A DNA stretch of 64,000 bases from an uncultured Haemophilus sp. (GCA_905205995.1 CAJLFU010000003.1:1-64000), one strand, 5' to 3'. Shown: positions 45,459 through 58,042, counted from the first letter of the stretch. Notes: generated by a model not told the origin, from the letters alone. A program made the numbers and translations.

Positions 45459-47315
45459 ATGGCATTACTCCAAATTGCAGAGCCAGGACAAACGGCTGCA
45501 CCACATCAACATCGTCTTGCGGTAGGGATTGATTTAGGTACAACGAATTCTTTAGTTGCCGCTGTGCGTAGCGGTCAAGCTACCATTTTGAATGACGAAC
45601 AAGATAGAAGCCTTGTGCCTTCAGTCGTTTACTATGGTGAAAATGAAAAACTTGTTGGTACAGAAGCATTTGCAAAAGCTGCAATTGATCCTAAAAATAC
45701 GATTATTTCTGTGAAACGTCTAATTGGACGTAGTCTTGGTGATGTGCAAGCTCGTTATGCTAATTTGCCCTATGAGTTTGTGGCAAGTGAAAATGGGTTG
45801 CCATTATTGGTGACGCATCAAGGTAAAAAAAGCCCAATTGAAGTCTCTGCGGATATTTTATCTCGTTTAAATCATATTGCTGAACAGCGCCTTGCAGGTG
45901 AGCTTTCTGGCGTGGTGATTACCGTACCTGCTTATTTTGATGATGCTCAACGCCAAAGTACGAAAGATGCAGCACGTCTTGCAGGGTTAAATGTATTACG
46001 TTTATTAAATGAACCCACCGCTGCAGCAGTCGCTTATGGTTTAGATAGCGGAAAAGAAGGTGTCATTGCTGTTTATGACTTAGGTGGCGGTACCTTTGAT
46101 ATCTCAATTTTACGCTTATCTAAAGGTGTATTTGAAGTCTTAGCAACAGGTGGAGATACAGCCTTAGGTGGTGATGATTTTGACCATTTAATTGCAGATT
46201 GGATTGTTGAGCAAGCGGGTATTCAACCACAAAATGTAAATGAGCAGCGTGAGCTTTTAAGCTTAGCGACTCAAACTAAAATTGCTTTAACGAGTGAGCA
46301 AAGTGCGGTCATTTCTTGGCGCGGATTTGAAGGTGAGTTAAGTCGTGAGCAATTCAATGAATTAATCCACTCATTGGTAAAACGTTCTTTATTAACCTGT
46401 CGTCGAGCATTGAAAGATGCGCATGTTGAAGCTGAAGATGTGCAAGAAGTGGTTATGGTTGGAGGCTCAACTCGCGTGCCTTACGTACGTGAGCAAGTAG
46501 GCGAATTCTTCGGTAAAACACCATTAACCTCTATCGACCCAGATAAAGTAGTGGCCTTAGGTGCGGCAATTCAAGCGGATATTTTAGTGGGCAACAAAAA
46601 TGACAGCGATATGTTGTTACTCGATGTTGTGCCGCTTTCTTTAGGTATTGAAACCATGGGTGGTTTAGTGGAGAAAATTATTCCACGTAATACCACGATT
46701 CCAGTGGCTCGCGCGCAAGAATTTACCACTTTTAAAGATGGTCAAACTGCGATGACGGTACATGTGGTACAAGGTGAACGTGAGTTAGTGGATGATTGCC
46801 GTTCCTTAGGTCGTTTTACGTTGCGTGGTATTCCGCCAATGGTAGCAGGCGCGGCCCATATTCGTGTGACTTATCAAGTGGATGCAGACGGTCTATTAAG
46901 TGTAACCGCCATGGAAAAATCCACAAAAGTCCAAGCGTCGATTCAAATTAAGCCTTCTTATGGTTTAACGGATGAAGAAGTAACGGCAATGATTAAAGCT
47001 TCTTTTGATAATGCACAAGATGATATGCAAGCCCGTGAATTAGCCGAGCAACGTGTTGAGGCTGATCGTGTGATTGAAAGCGTGATTGTGGCATTACAAC
47101 AAGATGGGGCTGAATTATTAACCGAAGCTGAATTCCACCAAATTGAAAATGCATTGAAACAATTAATGAATGTAAAAGAAGGAACTGATCGTCATGCTAT
47201 TGTTCAGGGAATCAAAGCTCTTGATGTCGCGACTCAAGAATTTGCGGCAAGACGAATGAATAAATCCATTAATCAAGCGCTGACAGGTAAATCTGTATCA
47301 GATATTGAGCAATAA
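45459..47315 (+). CDS. hscA: Fe-S chaperone HscA (Hsp70 type)
   Basis: ATP-dependent chaperone that releases clusters from IscU. The 618-residue protein (E. coli 616) has the Hsp70 nucleotide site [32 protein letters not shown], the linker [16 protein letters not shown] and the substrate-binding domain. The N-terminal extension before the Hsp70 core ([17 protein letters not shown]) is HscA-specific. Confidence 0.98.
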   Translation: MALLQIAEPGQTAAPHQHRLAVGIDLGTTNSLVAAVRSGQATILNDEQDRSLVPSVVYYGENEKLVGTEAFAKAAIDPKNTIISVKRLIGRSLGDVQARYANLPYEFVASENGLPLLVTHQGKKSPIEVSADILSRLNHIAEQRLAGELSGVVITVPAYFDDAQRQSTKDAARLAGLNVLRLLNEPTAAAVAYGLDSGKEGVIAVYDLGGGTFDISILRLSKGVFEVLATGGDTALGGDDFDHLIADWIVEQAGIQPQNVNEQRELLSLATQTKIALTSEQSAVISWRGFEGELSREQFNELIHSLVKRSLLTCRRALKDAHVEAEDVQEVVMVGGSTRVPYVREQVGEFFGKTPLTSIDPDKVVALGAAIQADILVGNKNDSDMLLLDVVPLSLGIETMGGLVEKIIPRNTTIPVARAQEFTTFKDGQTAMTVHVVQGERELVDDCRSLGRFTLRGIPPMVAGAAHIRVTYQVDADGLLSVTAMEKSTKVQASIQIKPSYGLTDEEVTAMIKASFDNAQDDMQARELAEQRVEADRVIESVIVALQQDGAELLTEAEFHQIENALKQLMNVKEGTDRHAIVQGIKALDVATQEFAARRMNKSINQALTGKSVSDIEQ

Positions 47316-47360
47316 AGTGCGGTTATAAATTAACGAGTTTTTTATATTGAGGAAAGTAAT

Positions 47361-47702
47361 ATGCCAAAAGTGATTTTTTTACCAAATGAAGAATTCTGTC
47401 CAGAGGGTATGGTAGTTGATGCAGCAGCAGGCGACAACTTATTAGAAGTGGCGCATAATGCGGGTGTGGAAATTCATCATGCTTGCGATGGTTCTTGTGC
47501 TTGTACAACATGTCATGTAGTTATTCGTGAAGGGTTTGATTCATTAAATGAAGCGAGCGATCAAGAAGAAGATATGCTAGATAAAGCATGGGGCTTAGAA
47601 ATGGATAGCCGCCTTTCTTGCCAATGTGTCGTGGGCGATGAAGATTTAGTGGTGGAAATCCCTAAATATAATATCAACCATGCGAATGAGGCGGCTCACT
47701 AA
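47361..47702 (+). CDS. fdx: 2Fe-2S ferredoxin Fdx
   Basis: Adrenodoxin-type ferredoxin that supplies electrons in cluster assembly. The 113-residue protein has the C-x5-C-x2-C cluster motif ([10 protein letters not shown]) with the fourth Cys in LSCQCV. It overlaps the iscX start by one base, indicating tight coupling. Confidence 0.97.
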   Translation: MPKVIFLPNEEFCPEGMVVDAAAGDNLLEVAHNAGVEIHHACDGSCACTTCHVVIREGFDSLNEASDQEEDMLDKAWGLEMDSRLSCQCVVGDEDLVVEIPKYNINHANEAAH

Positions 47703-47896
47703 TGAAATGGACTGATGCACAACTTATTGCAGAAGAGCTGTATGATCGTAATCCAGATTTAGATCCTAAAACGGTACGTTTCACGGATTTGCATAAGTGG
47801 ATTTGTGAACTAGACGGTTTTGATGATGATCCAATGAAATCTAACGAGAGTATTCTGGAAGCGATTTTGTTGAAATGGTTAGATGAATACGAGTAA
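47702..47896 (+). CDS. iscX: Fe-S assembly protein IscX
   Basis: Small acidic protein (64 residues) that binds IscS and modulates cluster formation. It begins [22 protein letters not shown] and ends [10 protein letters not shown], the family hallmarks, including the conserved acidic cluster. The last gene of the isc operon, followed by a GC-rich terminator. Confidence 0.96.
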   Translation: MKWTDAQLIAEELYDRNPDLDPKTVRFTDLHKWICELDGFDDDPMKSNESILEAILLKWLDEYE

Positions 47897-47910
47897 TCGA
47901 TTAGATTAAT

Positions 47911-47938
47911 AAAGCGAGCTGAGAGGCTCGCTTTTTGT
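47911..47938 (+). terminator. Terminator of the isc operon
   Basis: AAAGCGAGC / GCTCGCTTT stem, loop TGAGAG, then T-run. Confidence 0.85.
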
Positions 47939-47961
47939 TTTGAGAATTCATTCCAAAATAA

Positions 47962-47989
47962 AACCGCACTTTATCACTAAAGTGCGGTT
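47962..47989 (-). terminator. Inverted uptake-sequence terminator after mglC
   Basis: AACCGCACTTTA / TAAAGTGCGGTT arms with a four-base loop. On the minus strand the run beyond the stem is A/T-rich, serving the mgl operon. Confidence 0.75.
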
Positions 47990-48009
47990 ATTTTTATCGT
48001 TGTTTTTAA

Positions 48010-49020
48010 TTATTTTTTCTTTGCGTATTTTAAGGAGTCAATAGCAACCGCGAGGATGATAATGCTACCTTTAATGATATATTGCCAGTAAGGGTTTACA
48101 CCGATGTAAGTTAAACCATAGTTAATTACGGTGAAGATGATAACGCCAGTGATTACGCCGATAACAGTACCCACACCACCAGCGAAAGATACGCCACCAA
48201 CCACGCAAGCGGCAATCGCATCTAATTCATACATGAAACCGAGGTTGTTGGTAGCACTACCGATACGGCCAGCTTCTAACATACCACCGAATGCATAGAA
48301 CATACCAGCAATCATGTAAATCACAACAAGGTTACGCGCTACGTTTACGCCAGACACTTTTGCTGCTTCAGGGTTACCACCGATAGCAAAGATATTTTTA
48401 CCGAAGCGTGTTTTATTCCACATTACCCAAACTAAGAATGCACAAATTGCCGCATAAATAGTGATGTAGGATAATTTGAATGAACCGAGTCTAAAGAAGC
48501 CTTGTGCGAAGTTAGAGAAAGATTCACTGAAGCCTGCAATTGGTGAGCCGCCTACGCCATCATAATAAAGTGAGTTGAAACCGTAAACGATGATCATGGT
48601 ACCCATGGTTGCAATGAACGGAGTTACATTGAGATAAGCGATAACTAAACCATTTACCAAGCCGATTACAGCACCTACCGCACAAACAGTAAGGATAACG
48701 ACTGGAATAGGAATTTCACCTAAATCCGGGAACACGCGGTTCATGTTTTCCATTGATTGTAAGAGGGTAGCAGAAATAACCGCTGCTAAACCGACTTGGC
48801 GACCGGCTGATAAGTCGGTACCTTGAGTGATTAGCAAGCCTGCAACACCAAGAGCGATAATGAGACGGACGGATGATTGAGTTAAAATGTTACTAAAGTT
48901 GCGAACATTTAAGAATGTTGGATCTTGTGCGATGATGATGCCAAGTAAAATCAACAACACAAAATAAATCGCATTTTGTTTTAAGAAATCGAATGATTTA
49001 TTTTTTGGTAAGGCACTCAT
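48010..49020 (-). CDS. mglC: Galactose/methyl-galactoside ABC transporter permease MglC
   Basis: Inner-membrane permease of the high-affinity galactose importer MglBAC. The 336-residue protein of the AraH/RbsC family has about ten helices and the conserved IGGNPEAAKVSGVNV and EAGRIGSATNNLG motifs. Third gene of mglBAC, 18 bases after mglA, with an AAGGAAC ribosome site. Confidence 0.97.
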   Translation of the reverse strand: MSALPKNKSFDFLKQNAIYFVLLILLGIIIAQDPTFLNVRNFSNILTQSSVRLIIALGVAGLLITQGTDLSAGRQVGLAAVISATLLQSMENMNRVFPDLGEIPIPVVILTVCAVGAVIGLVNGLVIAYLNVTPFIATMGTMIIVYGFNSLYYDGVGGSPIAGFSESFSNFAQGFFRLGSFKLSYITIYAAICAFLVWVMWNKTRFGKNIFAIGGNPEAAKVSGVNVARNLVVIYMIAGMFYAFGGMLEAGRIGSATNNLGFMYELDAIAACVVGGVSFAGGVGTVIGVITGVIIFTVINYGLTYIGVNPYWQYIIKGSIIILAVAIDSLKYAKKK

Positions 49021-49038
49021 AATTTGTTCCTTTATGAT

Positions 49039-50553
49039 TTATAAATATTTTGCGGCAAGTTGCAAAATTTCTTCTTGAGACGTTTTTGCCGTTTCAACGA
49101 TGCCGGCAACACGACCATTACTCATGACCAAAATTCGGTCTGTTACGCCTAATAGTTCCGGCATTTCTGATGAAATCATAATGATGCCTTTATCTTTTTT
49201 AGCGAGTTCTTGAATGAGCTGATAAATTTCGAATTTTGCCCCAATATCAATACCACGAGTTGGTTCGTCGAGCATTAAAATATCTGGTTGGGTTAAAAGC
49301 CAACGGCCGATAATGACTTTTTGTTGGTTACCACCAGAAAGCGATCCAATCGTTGTTTTGTGAGAAGGTGTTTTCACGTTCATCGCATCAATCACCCATT
49401 GTGTATCGCTCGACATTTTTTTGTTGCTGAGCAATTTCCATGGGGTGAGGTAAGATTTCATATTTGAAATCAAAGAGTTAAATTCAATACTTAGGTTTGA
49501 ATAAATCCCGGTTGAACGACGTTCCTCAGTCACCAAAGCAAAACCGTGGTTAATCGCCTCAAGTGCGGTATGATTTTTCACGATTTTTCCATTGAGTTTG
49601 ATCGTCCCTTCTTTTAATTCGCGTACACCAAAAATGGCTTCCACAATATCGGTTCGTTTTGCACCAACAAGACCTGCAATACCTAAAATTTCACCTTTGC
49701 GTAAATTAAAGGAAACATCTTGAATGGAAGGTTGATTCACCGCAGTTAAATGTTCCACTTCAAGCGTGATTTCTTTTGGTACGTTAGTTCTTTCAGGGAA
49801 ACGTTGTGTTAATTCACGGCCTACCATCATTGAAACAATTTCTTCCATGGTGGTGCCTTTAACTTGAACGGTATTGATCCATTTACCATCACGAAGAATG
49901 GTGATTTCATCACAAATTTTGAAGATTTCATCCATTTTGTGTGAAATATAGATAATGCCACAACCGCGATCTTTTAATTTTTGAATAATTTTGAAAAGAT
50001 GTTCCACTTCTTTTTCTGAAAGTGAGGATGTTGGCTCATCCATAATTACGATTTTAGCGTTATAAGAGAACGCTTTCGCAATTTCGATCATCTGCATTTG
50101 TGAAACGGAAAGTTTGGCCACTTTTTCTTTTGGATCAACATCAATATCCAATTCATCGAAAATCGCTTTGGTATCACGATACATTTTGGCGTGATCCACA
50201 AAAGGACCTTTAAGTGGGTAGCGACCCAACCATAGGTTATCCATTACACTGGTTTGACGCACCAAGTTAAGTTCTTGGTGAACCATTGAAATCCCATTTT
50301 CAAGGGCTTCTTTTGATGTTTTAAAATCAACAGGTTTGCCTAAGAATAAAATTTCACCTTCGTCTTTTGCATAAATTCCGAAGAGGCATTTTAATAATGT
50401 AGATTTACCCGCCCCGTTTTCGCCCATCAAGGCATGAACAGAGTGAGAACGAACTGTTAGATTGGCGTGATCAAGGGCTTTTACACCGGGGAAAGACTTA
50501 CTGACATCCGTCATTGTCAGTAGTACATCACTGTCTTGGGTTTGAGTTGTCAT
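49039..50553 (-). CDS. mglA: Galactose/methyl-galactoside ABC transporter ATPase MglA
   Basis: Double-domain ATPase driving galactose uptake. About 504 residues with two nucleotide-binding domains: the first has Walker [10 protein letters not shown] and signature LSVSQMQM, the second a degenerate Walker A (GLVGAKRTD) and signature LSGGNQQK, as is usual for sugar-importer ATPases of this family. I start at 50553 (MTTQTQ) after GAGG; an upstream ATG at 50568 would overlap the hairpin region. Confidence 0.97.
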   Translation of the reverse strand: MTTQTQDSDVLLTMTDVSKSFPGVKALDHANLTVRSHSVHALMGENGAGKSTLLKCLFGIYAKDEGEILFLGKPVDFKTSKEALENGISMVHQELNLVRQTSVMDNLWLGRYPLKGPFVDHAKMYRDTKAIFDELDIDVDPKEKVAKLSVSQMQMIEIAKAFSYNAKIVIMDEPTSSLSEKEVEHLFKIIQKLKDRGCGIIYISHKMDEIFKICDEITILRDGKWINTVQVKGTTMEEIVSMMVGRELTQRFPERTNVPKEITLEVEHLTAVNQPSIQDVSFNLRKGEILGIAGLVGAKRTDIVEAIFGVRELKEGTIKLNGKIVKNHTALEAINHGFALVTEERRSTGIYSNLSIEFNSLISNMKSYLTPWKLLSNKKMSSDTQWVIDAMNVKTPSHKTTIGSLSGGNQQKVIIGRWLLTQPDILMLDEPTRGIDIGAKFEIYQLIQELAKKDKGIIMISSEMPELLGVTDRILVMSNGRVAGIVETAKTSQEEILQLAAKYL

Positions 50554-50565
50554 ATCCAACCTCAT

Positions 50566-50603
50566 CAAAAAAGGGGAAAGGGAATTTGGGTTTCCTTTCC
50601 CCT
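50566..50603 (-). terminator. Hairpin between mglB and mglA
   Basis: AGGGGAAAGG / CCTTTCCCCT arms with a loop of about 12, followed on the minus strand by TTTTTT. A partial terminator here would make the binding protein more abundant than the ATPase and permease, a common arrangement. Confidence 0.7.
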
Positions 50604-50630
50604 AAAATTAAAGAAAAGCAATAGATTTTC

Positions 50631-51626
50631 TTATTTTAAGAATTCACTTAGGTTATCTTTATCTACACCAACATAAGGGATACGTACCACACGGTTTTCT
50701 AATTTCCATTGTGTACCTTCTGTTGCTGCTTTACCGTTAGCAAGGTTTGCAGAAAGTTGAACAACTGCTTTACCTTGGTTAACACCATCGTTTAACACAG
50801 TACCCGCAATTTCGCCTTTCTTAATTAATTGAAGTACTTCTGGTAATGCATCCACACCAAAGATTGGTAATTTTTTACCGTGTGCTTTGGTTGCTTCTAA
50901 TGCACCTAACGCCATACCGTCATTGTTTGAAATAATCATTTCAATTTCGTTAGCTTTAGAGCTAGATAACCATGCATCCACTTTATCTTTAGCCATTGCC
51001 GCATCCCACATACCGGTATCAATAAATAATTGTTCGGTTTGGATACCTTTAGCATTTAACTGCTCAATCACATATTTCGTACGTGCTTCTGCGTCTGGGT
51101 GGCCTGGTTCACCTTTTAATAATACATATTGGATTTTACCGTCTTTGTTTAAGTCGAAGGCTGGCATTGCTTTCCATTGTTTCGCAATTAAGTCACCTTG
51201 GATTAAACCTGATTCTTTCGGGTCTGTACCAACATAGTAAGCGTGATCGTAGCTACCAATTGCTTTTGCACCTGGATCTTTATTGAAGAAAACAACAGGA
51301 ATGTCATCTTGTTTAGCTTTCTTGATAACAGTTGAAGCTGCTGCTGGGTCTACTAAGTTAATCGCTAAAGCTTTTACACCTTTAGAAAGCAAACCATCCA
51401 CTTGGTCATTTTGAATAGATTGTGCATTTTGAGAGTCATTCATTAATAACTCAATGCCGCCAAGCGCTTTCGCTTCTTTATCGATTTCTTTACGCATTAA
51501 TGACATGAAGTTGTCATCATATTTATAAATGGTAACACCAATACGGTTATCGGCTGCGAAACCTGAAGTTGCTGAACCTAAACCGATTGCTAAAGCGACT
51601 GCACTTAATACTGCTGTTTTTTTCAT
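50631..51626 (-). CDS. mglB: Galactose/glucose periplasmic binding protein MglB
   Basis: Periplasmic receptor for galactose and glucose. 331 residues with a signal peptide (cleavage after GFA, about residue 23). The calcium-binding loop DLNKDGKIQ and VLLKGEPGH match E. coli MglB. Sugar-contact residues in [20 protein letters not shown] and [12 protein letters not shown] are visible. I start at 51626 ([10 protein letters not shown]) after AGGAG rather than at 51701. Upstream are CRP and GalS sites. Confidence 0.97.
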   Translation of the reverse strand: MKKTAVLSAVALAIGLGSATSGFAADNRIGVTIYKYDDNFMSLMRKEIDKEAKALGGIELLMNDSQNAQSIQNDQVDGLLSKGVKALAINLVDPAAASTVIKKAKQDDIPVVFFNKDPGAKAIGSYDHAYYVGTDPKESGLIQGDLIAKQWKAMPAFDLNKDGKIQYVLLKGEPGHPDAEARTKYVIEQLNAKGIQTEQLFIDTGMWDAAMAKDKVDAWLSSSKANEIEMIISNNDGMALGALEATKAHGKKLPIFGVDALPEVLQLIKKGEIAGTVLNDGVNQGKAVVQLSANLANGKAATEGTQWKLENRVVRIPYVGVDKDNLSEFLK

Positions 51627-51745
51627 AAAAACGCTCCTATGTAGAGAAAGAGATTTTATTGTTGATTTTTTATATATCAAATAGAGGAATGTTGCGTACA
51701 TCTATTGCAACTGAATTCATCATAACGAAATCAAAACTGTTAATC

Positions 51746-51761
51746 TGTGATCAAACTCACA
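51746..51761. promoter_or_regulatory. CRP site of mglB
   Basis: TGTGATCAAACTCACA, an exact TGTGA-N6-TCACA match 120 bases upstream of mglB. Cyclic-AMP/CRP activation of mgl is known in E. coli and H. influenzae. Confidence 0.85.
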
Positions 51762-51764
51762 TAA

Positions 51765-51780
51765 ATGAAAACGATTACAT
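51765..51780. promoter_or_regulatory. GalS/GalR operator of mglB
   Basis: ATGAAAACGATTACAT resembles the LacI-type GalR/GalS operator GTGNAANCGNTTNCAC in the core AA-CG-TT pattern, four bases beyond the CRP site. Confidence 0.65.
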
Positions 51781-51795
51781 AGCAATATTTAAATT

Positions 51796-51811
51796 TGTGA
51801 TCTCCGTCACG
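51796..51811. promoter_or_regulatory. Second CRP-like site upstream of mglB
   Basis: TGTGATCTCCGTCACG matches TGTGA-N6-TCAC(A) except the last base. It overlaps the 3' end of galS, about 170 bases from mglB. Confidence 0.6.
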
Positions 51812-52814
51812 GTTTTATTGCATTTTCTACGGAAAAACGTCTCACCAATGTTGGATTAAATTGAACAACAGTAGGTGTGACAATAGACGAATCGACTAAA
51901 CTTAACGCTAGTTTTGCTGCATAATTTGCCATTAAATCAATTGGATATCTAATTGTAGTGAGTTTTGGGATTAAATATCGCGCAATTGGCATATCATCAA
52001 ATCCCACAATGGAAAATTGTTTCGGGACTTTGATATTGTTTTCATTTAAAACGGAAATTGCTCCCGCAGCCATCGTATCGTTATAGGCTACAACCGCTGT
52101 TAAGTTAGAGTTGTAGCTCAATAAATCAATCATCGCCTTTTCACCACCTTCAAAATCAGGTGAATTATGCACAATGGCTTGTTCTACAATAGGGAAGTTA
52201 TGCGCTTCTAAGGCCTCTAAGTAGCCTTCCTTGCGCTCAGTTTCATCTAAGATGCCGTGATTGGAACCAATGTAGGCGATGTGCTTATGGCCATAACGAA
52301 TCAGCATTTCAGTGGCAAGATAGGTGCCTTGACGGTTATCAAGGCTGATGCAACGATTTTCATAGCCCGCAATCACGCGGTTAATCACCACCATACCAGG
52401 TACATTTTCTAAATAATGCTGTAACTCTTCGTCAGAAAGGGCTTTGGAATGAACAACCAGGCAACTACAACGCTTACGTAGCAAGGTATCAATGGCTTCA
52501 CGCTCTTTTTCTGCATGATGGTATCCAATGCCGATCAAAATCGTTTTTTGATGCTCTTCAGCGACTTTATCGACCGATTTAACCAAGATAGCAAAGAACG
52601 GATCCGTTACATCGGTAACCACCACGCCAATGGTATCAGTATTTTGTACTGCCAGAGCTTGTGCGTTTGCATTGGGTTGATAATTTAAGGCTTCCATCGC
52701 GCGTTGTACCGAGTAACGGGTTTTTTCACTCACAGATGGGGAGCGATTAATCACCCGGGAAACAGTGGCAACCGACACGCAAGCTAATTCAGCAACATCT
52801 CGAATTGTAGGCAT
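51807..52814 (-). CDS. galS: Galactose operon regulator GalS/GalR
   Basis: LacI-family repressor of galactose genes. 335 residues with an N-terminal helix-turn-helix ([23 protein letters not shown]), hinge PNANAQALA, and a periplasmic-binding-protein-like sensor domain. I start at 52814, as in the LacI family, rather than at 52907, which would add 31 unlike residues. It lies immediately upstream of mglB and divergent from galTKM, so it controls both directions; the choice between GalS and GalR is not certain from sequence. Confidence 0.93.
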   Translation of the reverse strand: MPTIRDVAELACVSVATVSRVINRSPSVSEKTRYSVQRAMEALNYQPNANAQALAVQNTDTIGVVVTDVTDPFFAILVKSVDKVAEEHQKTILIGIGYHHAEKEREAIDTLLRKRCSCLVVHSKALSDEELQHYLENVPGMVVINRVIAGYENRCISLDNRQGTYLATEMLIRYGHKHIAYIGSNHGILDETERKEGYLEALEAHNFPIVEQAIVHNSPDFEGGEKAMIDLLSYNSNLTAVVAYNDTMAAGAISVLNENNIKVPKQFSIVGFDDMPIARYLIPKLTTIRYPIDLMANYAAKLALSLVDSSIVTPTVVQFNPTLVRRFSVENAIKP

Positions 52815-52869
52815 AACAGGGCTCTCATTCATTTTTTCATAGCAATTATCATAGTAAATTTGAATAAAA

Positions 52870-52885
52870 TTGAAAGCGGTTACTT
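52870..52885. promoter_or_regulatory. GalS/GalR operator in the galS-galT region
   Basis: TTGAAAGCGGTTACTT matches the core of GTGNAANCGNTTNCAC. It lies about 56 bases before galS, fitting autoregulation. Confidence 0.6.
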
Positions 52886-52944
52886 TCAAAAATGCTACAT
52901 TCGTCACAAAAAAGTGACTGAATGAGCGGCTTATTTCCTGATTT

Positions 52945-52960
52945 TGTGATAATGATCACG
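52945..52960. promoter_or_regulatory. CRP site between galS and galT
   Basis: TGTGATAATGATCACG matches TGTGA-N6-TCACA except the last base. It lies between the two GalS-type operators and could activate galTKM, galS or both. Confidence 0.7.
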
Positions 52961-52999
52961 GTTTATTTTTTTTAATTTGTTATCTTATGAGAAAATTTT

Positions 53000-54076
<1,077 letters not shown>

Positions 54077-54085
54077 GAAATTCTT

Positions 54086-54106
54086 TCCCTCTTGAGTTAA
54101 GAGGGA
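54086..54106. repeat. Intra-operon hairpin between galT and galK
   Basis: CCCTCTT / AAGAGGG arms around a five-base loop. No T-run follows, so a role in RNA processing or stability is more likely than termination. Confidence 0.6.
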
Positions 54107-54130
54107 GTGTGAAAGATAAAGGAAAATAAT

Positions 54131-55285
54131 ATGACTCCAGTCCAAAAATCCCAACACATTTTTACTCAAAAATATAACAATCAACCTGAACTGACCGTGT
54201 ATGCGCCAGGTCGAGTGAACATTATCGGCGAACATACCGACTACAATGATGGCTTTGTAATGCCTTGTGCGATCAATTATGGTACAGCCATTGCGGGATC
54301 AAAACGTGCTGATCATATTTGGAATGTTTATGCCGCAGATCTTGATCTTGAGGATACCTTTTCTCTTGATGAAGATTTCCCTCAAAGTGAGCAAAAATGG
54401 GCAAATTATGTGCGTGGTGTCGTGAAATTTATTCAAGAACGTTGCCCGCAATTTAAACAAGGCGCTGATTTAGTGATTTCCGGAAATGTGCCACATTCTT
54501 CCGGTTTGAGTTCTTCCGCAGCTCTTGAAGTAGCGACGGGTAAGTTCTGCCAACAGCTCAGTGATTTACCTTTAACACATACAGAAATTGCTTTAATTGG
54601 CCAAAAAGCTGAGAACAAATTTGTAGGTGCAAATTGCGGGAACATGGATCAATTAATTTCCGCTTTAGGACAAAAAGATCATCTCTTAATGATTGATTGC
54701 CGTAGCTTAGAAACACAGCCAACGCCTGTACCGAAAGATGTCGCTGTTATTATTGTGAACTCAAATGTACCGCATGATTTGGTGACGGGTGAATATAATA
54801 CACGCCGTTGGCAATGTGAAAAAGCTGCAGAATTCTTTGGTGTGAAAGCGTTGCGTGATGTGTCAGTAGAAGAATTTCAAAAAAGAGAAGCAGAATTGAC
54901 CGCACTTAATTCTTTAGTGGCCAAACGTGCACGCCATGTGGTGACTGAAAACCAACGCGTACTTGATGCCGTTGAAGCCTTAAAACATAACGATTTAACA
55001 AAATTAGGTGAGTTAATGGGGCAATCTCACGAATCAATGCGTGATGATTTCGAGATTACCGTGCCGCAAATCGATTATCTTGTTGAACTTGCTCAATTAG
55101 TGATTGGTAAAACCGGTGGCGCGAGAATGACAGGTGGTGGTTTCGGTGGCTGTATTGTTGCCCTTGCTCCTCATGATAAAGTTGAAGAAGTGCGTAAAAT
55201 TATTGCCGATAATTATGAGAAACAAACGGGTTTAAAAGAAGATTTCTACGTTTGCACAGCCTCACAAGGAGTGAGTCTATGCTAG
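54131..55285 (+). CDS. galK: Galactokinase
   Basis: Phosphorylates galactose to galactose-1-phosphate. The 384-residue GHMP kinase shows the galactokinase signature [19 protein letters not shown], the ATP motif [11 protein letters not shown] and the C-terminal TGGGFGGC. Length fits E. coli GalK (382). Its stop overlaps the galM start by seven bases, so translation is coupled. Confidence 0.98.
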   Translation: MTPVQKSQHIFTQKYNNQPELTVYAPGRVNIIGEHTDYNDGFVMPCAINYGTAIAGSKRADHIWNVYAADLDLEDTFSLDEDFPQSEQKWANYVRGVVKFIQERCPQFKQGADLVISGNVPHSSGLSSSAALEVATGKFCQQLSDLPLTHTEIALIGQKAENKFVGANCGNMDQLISALGQKDHLLMIDCRSLETQPTPVPKDVAVIIVNSNVPHDLVTGEYNTRRWQCEKAAEFFGVKALRDVSVEEFQKREAELTALNSLVAKRARHVVTENQRVLDAVEALKHNDLTKLGELMGQSHESMRDDFEITVPQIDYLVELAQLVIGKTGGARMTGGGFGGCIVALAPHDKVEEVRKIIADNYEKQTGLKEDFYVCTASQGVSLC

Positions 55286-56313
55286 AAAAAACGGCGTTCA
55301 ATGCACCAGATGGACAGCCTTATCAACTTGTTCAACTCACCAATTCAAATGGCATGACTGTGCAATTTATGGATTGGGGAGCTACTTGGCTTTCATGTAA
55401 AGTCCCGGTGAATGGTGAGTTGCGAGAAGTATTACTCGGCTGCAAAGTGGAAGATTATCCTCATCAAACTGCTTATTTGGGCGCAAGCGTAGGGCGCTAT
55501 GCGAACCGTATTGCTAACGCTAAATTTGAATTAGGTGAGCGAACAATCCAGCTGGTTGCGAATCAAGGCAATCATCAATTACATGGTGGTAAAGAAGGCT
55601 TTGATAAACGCCGTTGGAAAGTGGATGAGTGCGGTCAGAATTTTGTGCGTTTTTCCCTTGTATCTCCCGATGGTGAGCAAGGTTTTGAAGGTAATGTACA
55701 AGTTAATGCACTTTACACGTTGACCGATGAAAATAGCGTAAAAATTGAATATGAAGCAGAAAGCGATAAAGATACCGCACTGAACTTAACAAACCACGCT
55801 TATTTCAATTTAGAAAATGCTGAGCAGGGCTGTGATGTGCGAAATCATACACTACGCCTTAATGCGGATTTCTATTTACCGGTTGATGGTGAAGGCATCC
55901 CCAATTCACCACTTAAGCATGTGGTGAATACCAGCTTTGATTTTCGTGTTGCAAAACCAATCGCACAAGATTTTCAGCAAGGCGATCAAGTGGTAACGAA
56001 AGGCTACGATCATTCCTTTATCGTCAATAAAGCATGGCAAAAGCCTTGTGTATTATTGACTTCCCCTAATGACGATTTAAGCCTTGAAGTGCTTACATCC
56101 CAAGCAGCGTTACAGGTTTATACAGGAAACTATCTTGCCGGCACTCCAACTCGTGAAGGTAGCATTTATCAAGATTTCAGTGGCATCGCCCTTGAAACTC
56201 AATGTCTTCCCGATACCCCTAACCATCCCGAGTGGCAAAATTATGGCGGTATTCAAAAAGCAGGTGAACGCTATTACCAGTGGACAGAGTTTAGGTTTAA
56301 GTTAAATAGTTAA
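55279..56313 (+). CDS. galM: Aldose 1-epimerase (galactose mutarotase)
   Basis: Interconverts alpha and beta anomers of galactose so that galactokinase receives its substrate. 344 residues, with the family signature [11 protein letters not shown] and the catalytic GYDHSFIVN and [15 protein letters not shown] start at 55279 ([12 protein letters not shown]) after an AAGGA ribosome site; it overlaps the galK stop (ATGCTAG). Last gene of galTKM. Confidence 0.96.
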   Translation: MLEKTAFNAPDGQPYQLVQLTNSNGMTVQFMDWGATWLSCKVPVNGELREVLLGCKVEDYPHQTAYLGASVGRYANRIANAKFELGERTIQLVANQGNHQLHGGKEGFDKRRWKVDECGQNFVRFSLVSPDGEQGFEGNVQVNALYTLTDENSVKIEYEAESDKDTALNLTNHAYFNLENAEQGCDVRNHTLRLNADFYLPVDGEGIPNSPLKHVVNTSFDFRVAKPIAQDFQQGDQVVTKGYDHSFIVNKAWQKPCVLLTSPNDDLSLEVLTSQAALQVYTGNYLAGTPTREGSIYQDFSGIALETQCLPDTPNHPEWQNYGGIQKAGERYYQWTEFRFKLNS

Positions 56314-56378
56314 CCTATTTTATAATCTTATTAGATACAAATGATATAGTTCAACTTAACCAAGGTTTCAATAATATT

Positions 56379-56900
56379 ATGAAAAAATTAATCTTATTTA
56401 TAGCGATTCTTTTATCTGGATGTTCGGCTCATGATATTGCGTTGTCAATAGATAATGCTAGAGCCAAGTTGAGAACAGCAACCTCAGGCCTTAACCAAAT
56501 TAACTATGGTTCTAAAGGGGTAATTTCTGATTCAGTTAAAAAAATATGTGCTTCTGATAAAGAGAATTATGTCACAGGTTTAATTACAGTTGAGGGCGTT
56601 CCAGTTCAATTTAATTCTCCAGAGTTCCTATTAATTACTCGTTATTACGGTGTTTTGCCTGGTGATTACATGGAAACAATCGAATATCAAAAAAGAGCAT
56701 TTCTTTTAACGAAAGTTGAGGAAAATATTTATATTTTTAGTGATATAGGAAAAGAGCATGGATCTTACTATTATGAGTGGGCGAAAGAAAGAATAGAGAA
56801 ACATCAGAAGGTTGAAATGCAAGGGATAATAAGTGACGTGTATCATCGAGATAAAGGTTGTCTTTTAATTCTTTCAGATATAGCTATTACGAAGGATTGA
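56379..56900 (+). CDS. Lipoprotein of unknown function
   Basis: A 173-residue protein with a lipoprotein signal (lipobox LSGC, Cys15). The mature part has two further Cys (KKICASDK and DKGCLLIL). A stretch GKEHGSYYYEWAKERIEKHQKVEMQGIISDVYHRDKG may form a short helix-strand domain. I recognise no family. It is more AT-rich than the gal genes and stands alone, with an uptake-sequence hairpin after it (56946-56975). Confidence 0.6.
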   Translation: MKKLILFIAILLSGCSAHDIALSIDNARAKLRTATSGLNQINYGSKGVISDSVKKICASDKENYVTGLITVEGVPVQFNSPEFLLITRYYGVLPGDYMETIEYQKRAFLLTKVEENIYIFSDIGKEHGSYYYEWAKERIEKHQKVEMQGIISDVYHRDKGCLLILSDIAITKD

Positions 56901-56945
56901 TGAATATAGCTTATTTTCTAAAGTTTTGTGGTTATTTGTTTAATA

Positions 56946-56985
56946 GCGGTTAAAAATAATAGTGTTTTTAACCGCACTTTATTTT
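56946..56985 (+). terminator. Uptake-sequence hairpin after the 56379 gene
   Basis: GCGGTTAAAAA / TTTTTAACCGC arms with an eight-base loop. The right arm ends in the uptake core ACCGCACTT. The T-run is in the stem rather than after it, so termination efficiency is uncertain. Confidence 0.6.
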
Positions 56986-57071
56986 CAGCCATTTAGCTTA
57001 AGTTTTTTGCGCTTTTGGTCAAAATATGCTACTTTTTACGCAGTCAATCCGACAGTAACACATTTAATTTT

Positions 57072-57968
57072 ATGAACGAAGAACATTCGAGTAATCAAAC
57101 TGAAACAACTAAAAAGTCTTTTTTCCAATCACTTATTGGCCGATTTTTCCAAGGTGAGCTGAAAAACCGTGAAGAACTCGTGGAAGTGATTCGCGATTCA
57201 GAACAAAACGATTTAATCGATCAAAATACTCGTGAAATGATTGAAGGGGTAATGGAAATCGCAGAGCTTCGTGTGCGCGATATCATGATTCCTCGCTCGC
57301 AAATCGTATTTATTGAATCGAATCAAGATCTTGATGCTTGCTTGAATACGATTATTGAATCAGCTCACTCTCGTTTTCCTGTGATTGCAGATACGGATGA
57401 CCGCGATAATATTGAAGGTATTTTGCACGCAAAAGATTTGCTTAAGTTTTTACGTGAAGATGCGGAAGAGTTCGAGCTTTCCAAGTTATTACGTCCAGTC
57501 GTGATTGTGCCAGAAAGTAAACGTGTCGATCGTATGCTAAAAGATTTTCGTTCTGAGCGTTTCCATATGGCGATTGTGGTGGATGAGTTTGGTGCGGTAT
57601 CAGGTTTGGTGACTATCGAAGATATTCTCGAACAAATTGTCGGTGATATTGAAGACGAATTTGATGAGGAAGATGTCGCGGATATTCGTCAGCTTTCTCG
57701 CCACACTTATGCCGTGCGTGCGCTAACGGATATTGATGATTTTAATGCGCAATTTAACACGCATTTTGATGATGAAGAAGTAGATACCATTGGCGGTTTA
57801 ATCATGCAAGCCTTTGGGTATTTGCCTAAGCGCGGTGAAGAAATCACCTTAGAAAATATCCAATTTAAAGTGACCTCTGCCGATAGTCGCCGTTTAATTC
57901 AGGTACGTGTAACCGTGCCAGATGAGCATTTGTCGGATATGGAAGGCGTAGAAGAGCAAGCCGAGTAA
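57072..57968 (+). CDS. corC: CorC/HlyC family CBS-domain protein
   Basis: Cytoplasmic protein of the magnesium/cobalt efflux (CorC) group. About 298 residues, with a tandem CBS pair beginning [17 protein letters not shown] (about residues 70-190) and the C-terminal CorC/HlyC domain with [27 protein letters not shown] start at 57072 (MNEEHSSNQ) since the upstream ATG at 57015 adds a non-conserved stretch. lnt follows, as in E. coli ybeX-lnt, after a strong terminator. Its precise role in Haemophilus is not known. Confidence 0.92.
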   Translation: MNEEHSSNQTETTKKSFFQSLIGRFFQGELKNREELVEVIRDSEQNDLIDQNTREMIEGVMEIAELRVRDIMIPRSQIVFIESNQDLDACLNTIIESAHSRFPVIADTDDRDNIEGILHAKDLLKFLREDAEEFELSKLLRPVVIVPESKRVDRMLKDFRSERFHMAIVVDEFGAVSGLVTIEDILEQIVGDIEDEFDEEDVADIRQLSRHTYAVRALTDIDDFNAQFNTHFDDEEVDTIGGLIMQAFGYLPKRGEEITLENIQFKVTSADSRRLIQVRVTVPDEHLSDMEGVEEQAE

Positions 57969-57994
57969 GTTGCTCAGTTTGACCGTATTCTAGA

Positions 57995-58028
57995 CCCCCT
58001 CTTTGCTGAAGAGGGGGAATATTTTTTT
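57995..58028 (+). terminator. Terminator between corC and lnt
   Basis: CCCCCTCTT / AAGAGGGGG stem with loop TGCTG-like, followed by ATATTTTTTT. Confidence 0.8.
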
Positions 58029-58042
58029 GTAGTATTGATAAA

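Noticed and set aside
51627..51701. Longer MglB start
   Set aside because: Extra residues precede a standard signal peptide at 51626, which has AGGAG.
57015..57071. Longer CorC start
   Set aside because: The added hydrophobic stretch is not family-like, and the next Met begins the conserved protein.
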